Notes under the pieces: generated by a model
Told to the model about the DNA's origin: nothing
Seen by the model: only the letters and a program-made list of their open reading frames with translations
Database searches by the model: none
Origin: Haematococcus lacustris
Taxonomy: Eukaryota > Chlorophyta > Chlorophyceae > Chlamydomonadales > Haematococcaceae
Reading direction: 5' to 3'
Assembly (NCBI GenBank): GCA_030144725.1
Contig: JASKMD010000027.1
Coordinates: 673,796 to 737,795 of the forward strand
DNA length: 64,000 bases
Shown: piece by piece, positions 63,405 to 64,000 of the stretch
Layout: each line of letters opens with the position of its first letter
How positions within the stretch are numbered: the stretch's first letter is position 1
Position numbers and translations under genes: made by a program

Positions 63405-64000
63405 ATGACCCTGTAGGCGTGCGGCAGGACCCTGTAGACGTTAGTCGCAGGACCCTGTAGACGTGTGTCGCAGGACCCTGTAGGCGTGCGGCAGAACCCT
63501 GTAAGCAAATGTCATAGGACCCTGTAGCCGTGCGGCAGAACCCTGTAGACGTGAGTCGCAGAACCCTGTAGGCGTGCGGCAGAACCCTGCAGAAGTGTGT
63601 CGTAGGACCCTGTAGCCGTGCGGCAGAACCCTGTAGACGTGTGTCGCAGGACCCTGTAGGCGTGCGGCAGGACCCTGTGGACAAATGTCGCAGGACCCTG
63701 TAGGCGTGCGGCAGAACCCTGTAGACGTTTGTCGCAGAACCCTGTAGGCGTGCGGCAGAACCCTGTAAACAAATGTCATAGGACCCTGTAGCCGTGCGGC
63801 AGAACCCTGTAGACGTGAGTCGCAGAACCCTGTAGGCGTGCGGCAGAACCCTGCAGAAGTGTGTCGTAGGACCCTGTAGCCGTGCGGCAGGACCCTGTGG
63901 ACAAATGTCGCAGGACCCTGTAGGCGTGCGGCAGGACCCTGTGGACAAATGTCGCAGGACCCTGTAGGCGTGCGGCAGAACCCTGTGGACGTGTGTCGCA
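63405..64000 (-). repeat. right minisatellite array after copy C, running off the window
   Basis: The same ACCCTGTAG-GCGTGCGGCAGA unit family as after copies A and B, but the order of variants differs and some segments are repeated locally (63495-63640 resembles 63755-63890). The end is not in the window. Confidence 0.88.

Larger units (their letters stand above)
35130..64000. mobile_element. large Tnp2-type DNA transposon with inverted minisatellite ends and tandemly amplified right half
   Basis: The left array (35130-36590) and right arrays (46918-47897, 52380-53271, 63405 to the window end) are the same minisatellite in opposite orientation, each with ACCCTGTACAGGGT palindromes at the outer side where that side is in the window. 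Between 36625 and 46742 are two divergent genes: a dioxygenase-domain protein (-) and a Tnp2-like transposase (+). A minimal element is therefore about 12.8 kb (35130-47897). From 48049 the right half is repeated twice more (period 5462, then 5374), and one copy contains a gypsy insertion. Exact termini and the target duplication are not resolved; no clear CACTA end was found. Confidence 0.65.

Overview
The window is GC-rich nuclear DNA from a eukaryote, most likely a chlorophycean (volvocalean, Chlamydomonas/Haematococcus-like) green alga. The signs are short exons with GT-AG introns, long G/C-rich microsatellites in introns, TGTAA-type polyadenylation signals in several elements, a plant-type fused YjeF_N-PNPOx gene, and a non-LTR retrotransposon with the dual-endonuclease architecture known from Chlamydomonas (Dualen/RandI). 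It contains two recognisable host genes and is otherwise dominated by large mobile elements.

Layout. 225-3827 (+): exons of a PDX3-type pyridoxamine-phosphate oxidase, open at its 5' end and lacking its last exons. 3828-7400: little coding content, a 500-base assembly gap (5050-5549) and exons of a minus-strand RanBP2-type zinc-finger gene. 7404-about 21090 (+): a giant Dualen-like LINE. Its single reading frame is broken by one UAG and encodes a Thr/Pro/Ala-rich region, a 2A-like peptide, two Josephin-like cysteine-protease domains, an APE-type endonuclease, reverse transcriptase, a PHD finger, RNase H, and a CCHC plus restriction-like endonuclease. 21416-33008 (-): a 13-exon ARIADNE-type RBR ubiquitin ligase whose exons largely join in phase. 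Its intron 11 holds an antisense L1-like LINE (to about 28686), and other introns hold several hundred bases of GGGC, GGGGGC and CCCCCT repeats.

35130 to the window end: a large, apparently undescribed DNA transposon. Its left end is about 1.4 kb of short repeats built on ACAGGGTYCTG with palindromic ACCCTGTACAGGGT cores. The right end carries the same array inverted. Between them lie two divergent multi-exon genes: a minus-strand gene ending in a 2-oxoglutarate/Fe(II) dioxygenase domain, and a plus-strand 11-exon gene for a Tnp2/CACTA-like transposase. The right half (transposase lacking its 5' end, plus array) is repeated in tandem at about 5.4 kb spacing, giving copies A, B and C. Copy C has a 1-bp deletion and was then hit by an intact Ty3/gypsy chromovirus (56764-62407) with identical 227-bp LTRs, a 5-bp target duplication, a CCCAAAC -1 frameshift site between gag and pol, and a chromodomain followed by a PHD finger.

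How it fits together: the host genes are interrupted or bracketed by autonomous elements. Three observations stand out: PHD fingers in two unrelated retroelements, a dioxygenase paired with a Tnp2-like transposase, and a minisatellite acting as terminal inverted repeat. Exon calls rest on splice phase and family motifs seen by eye; no database search was possible.
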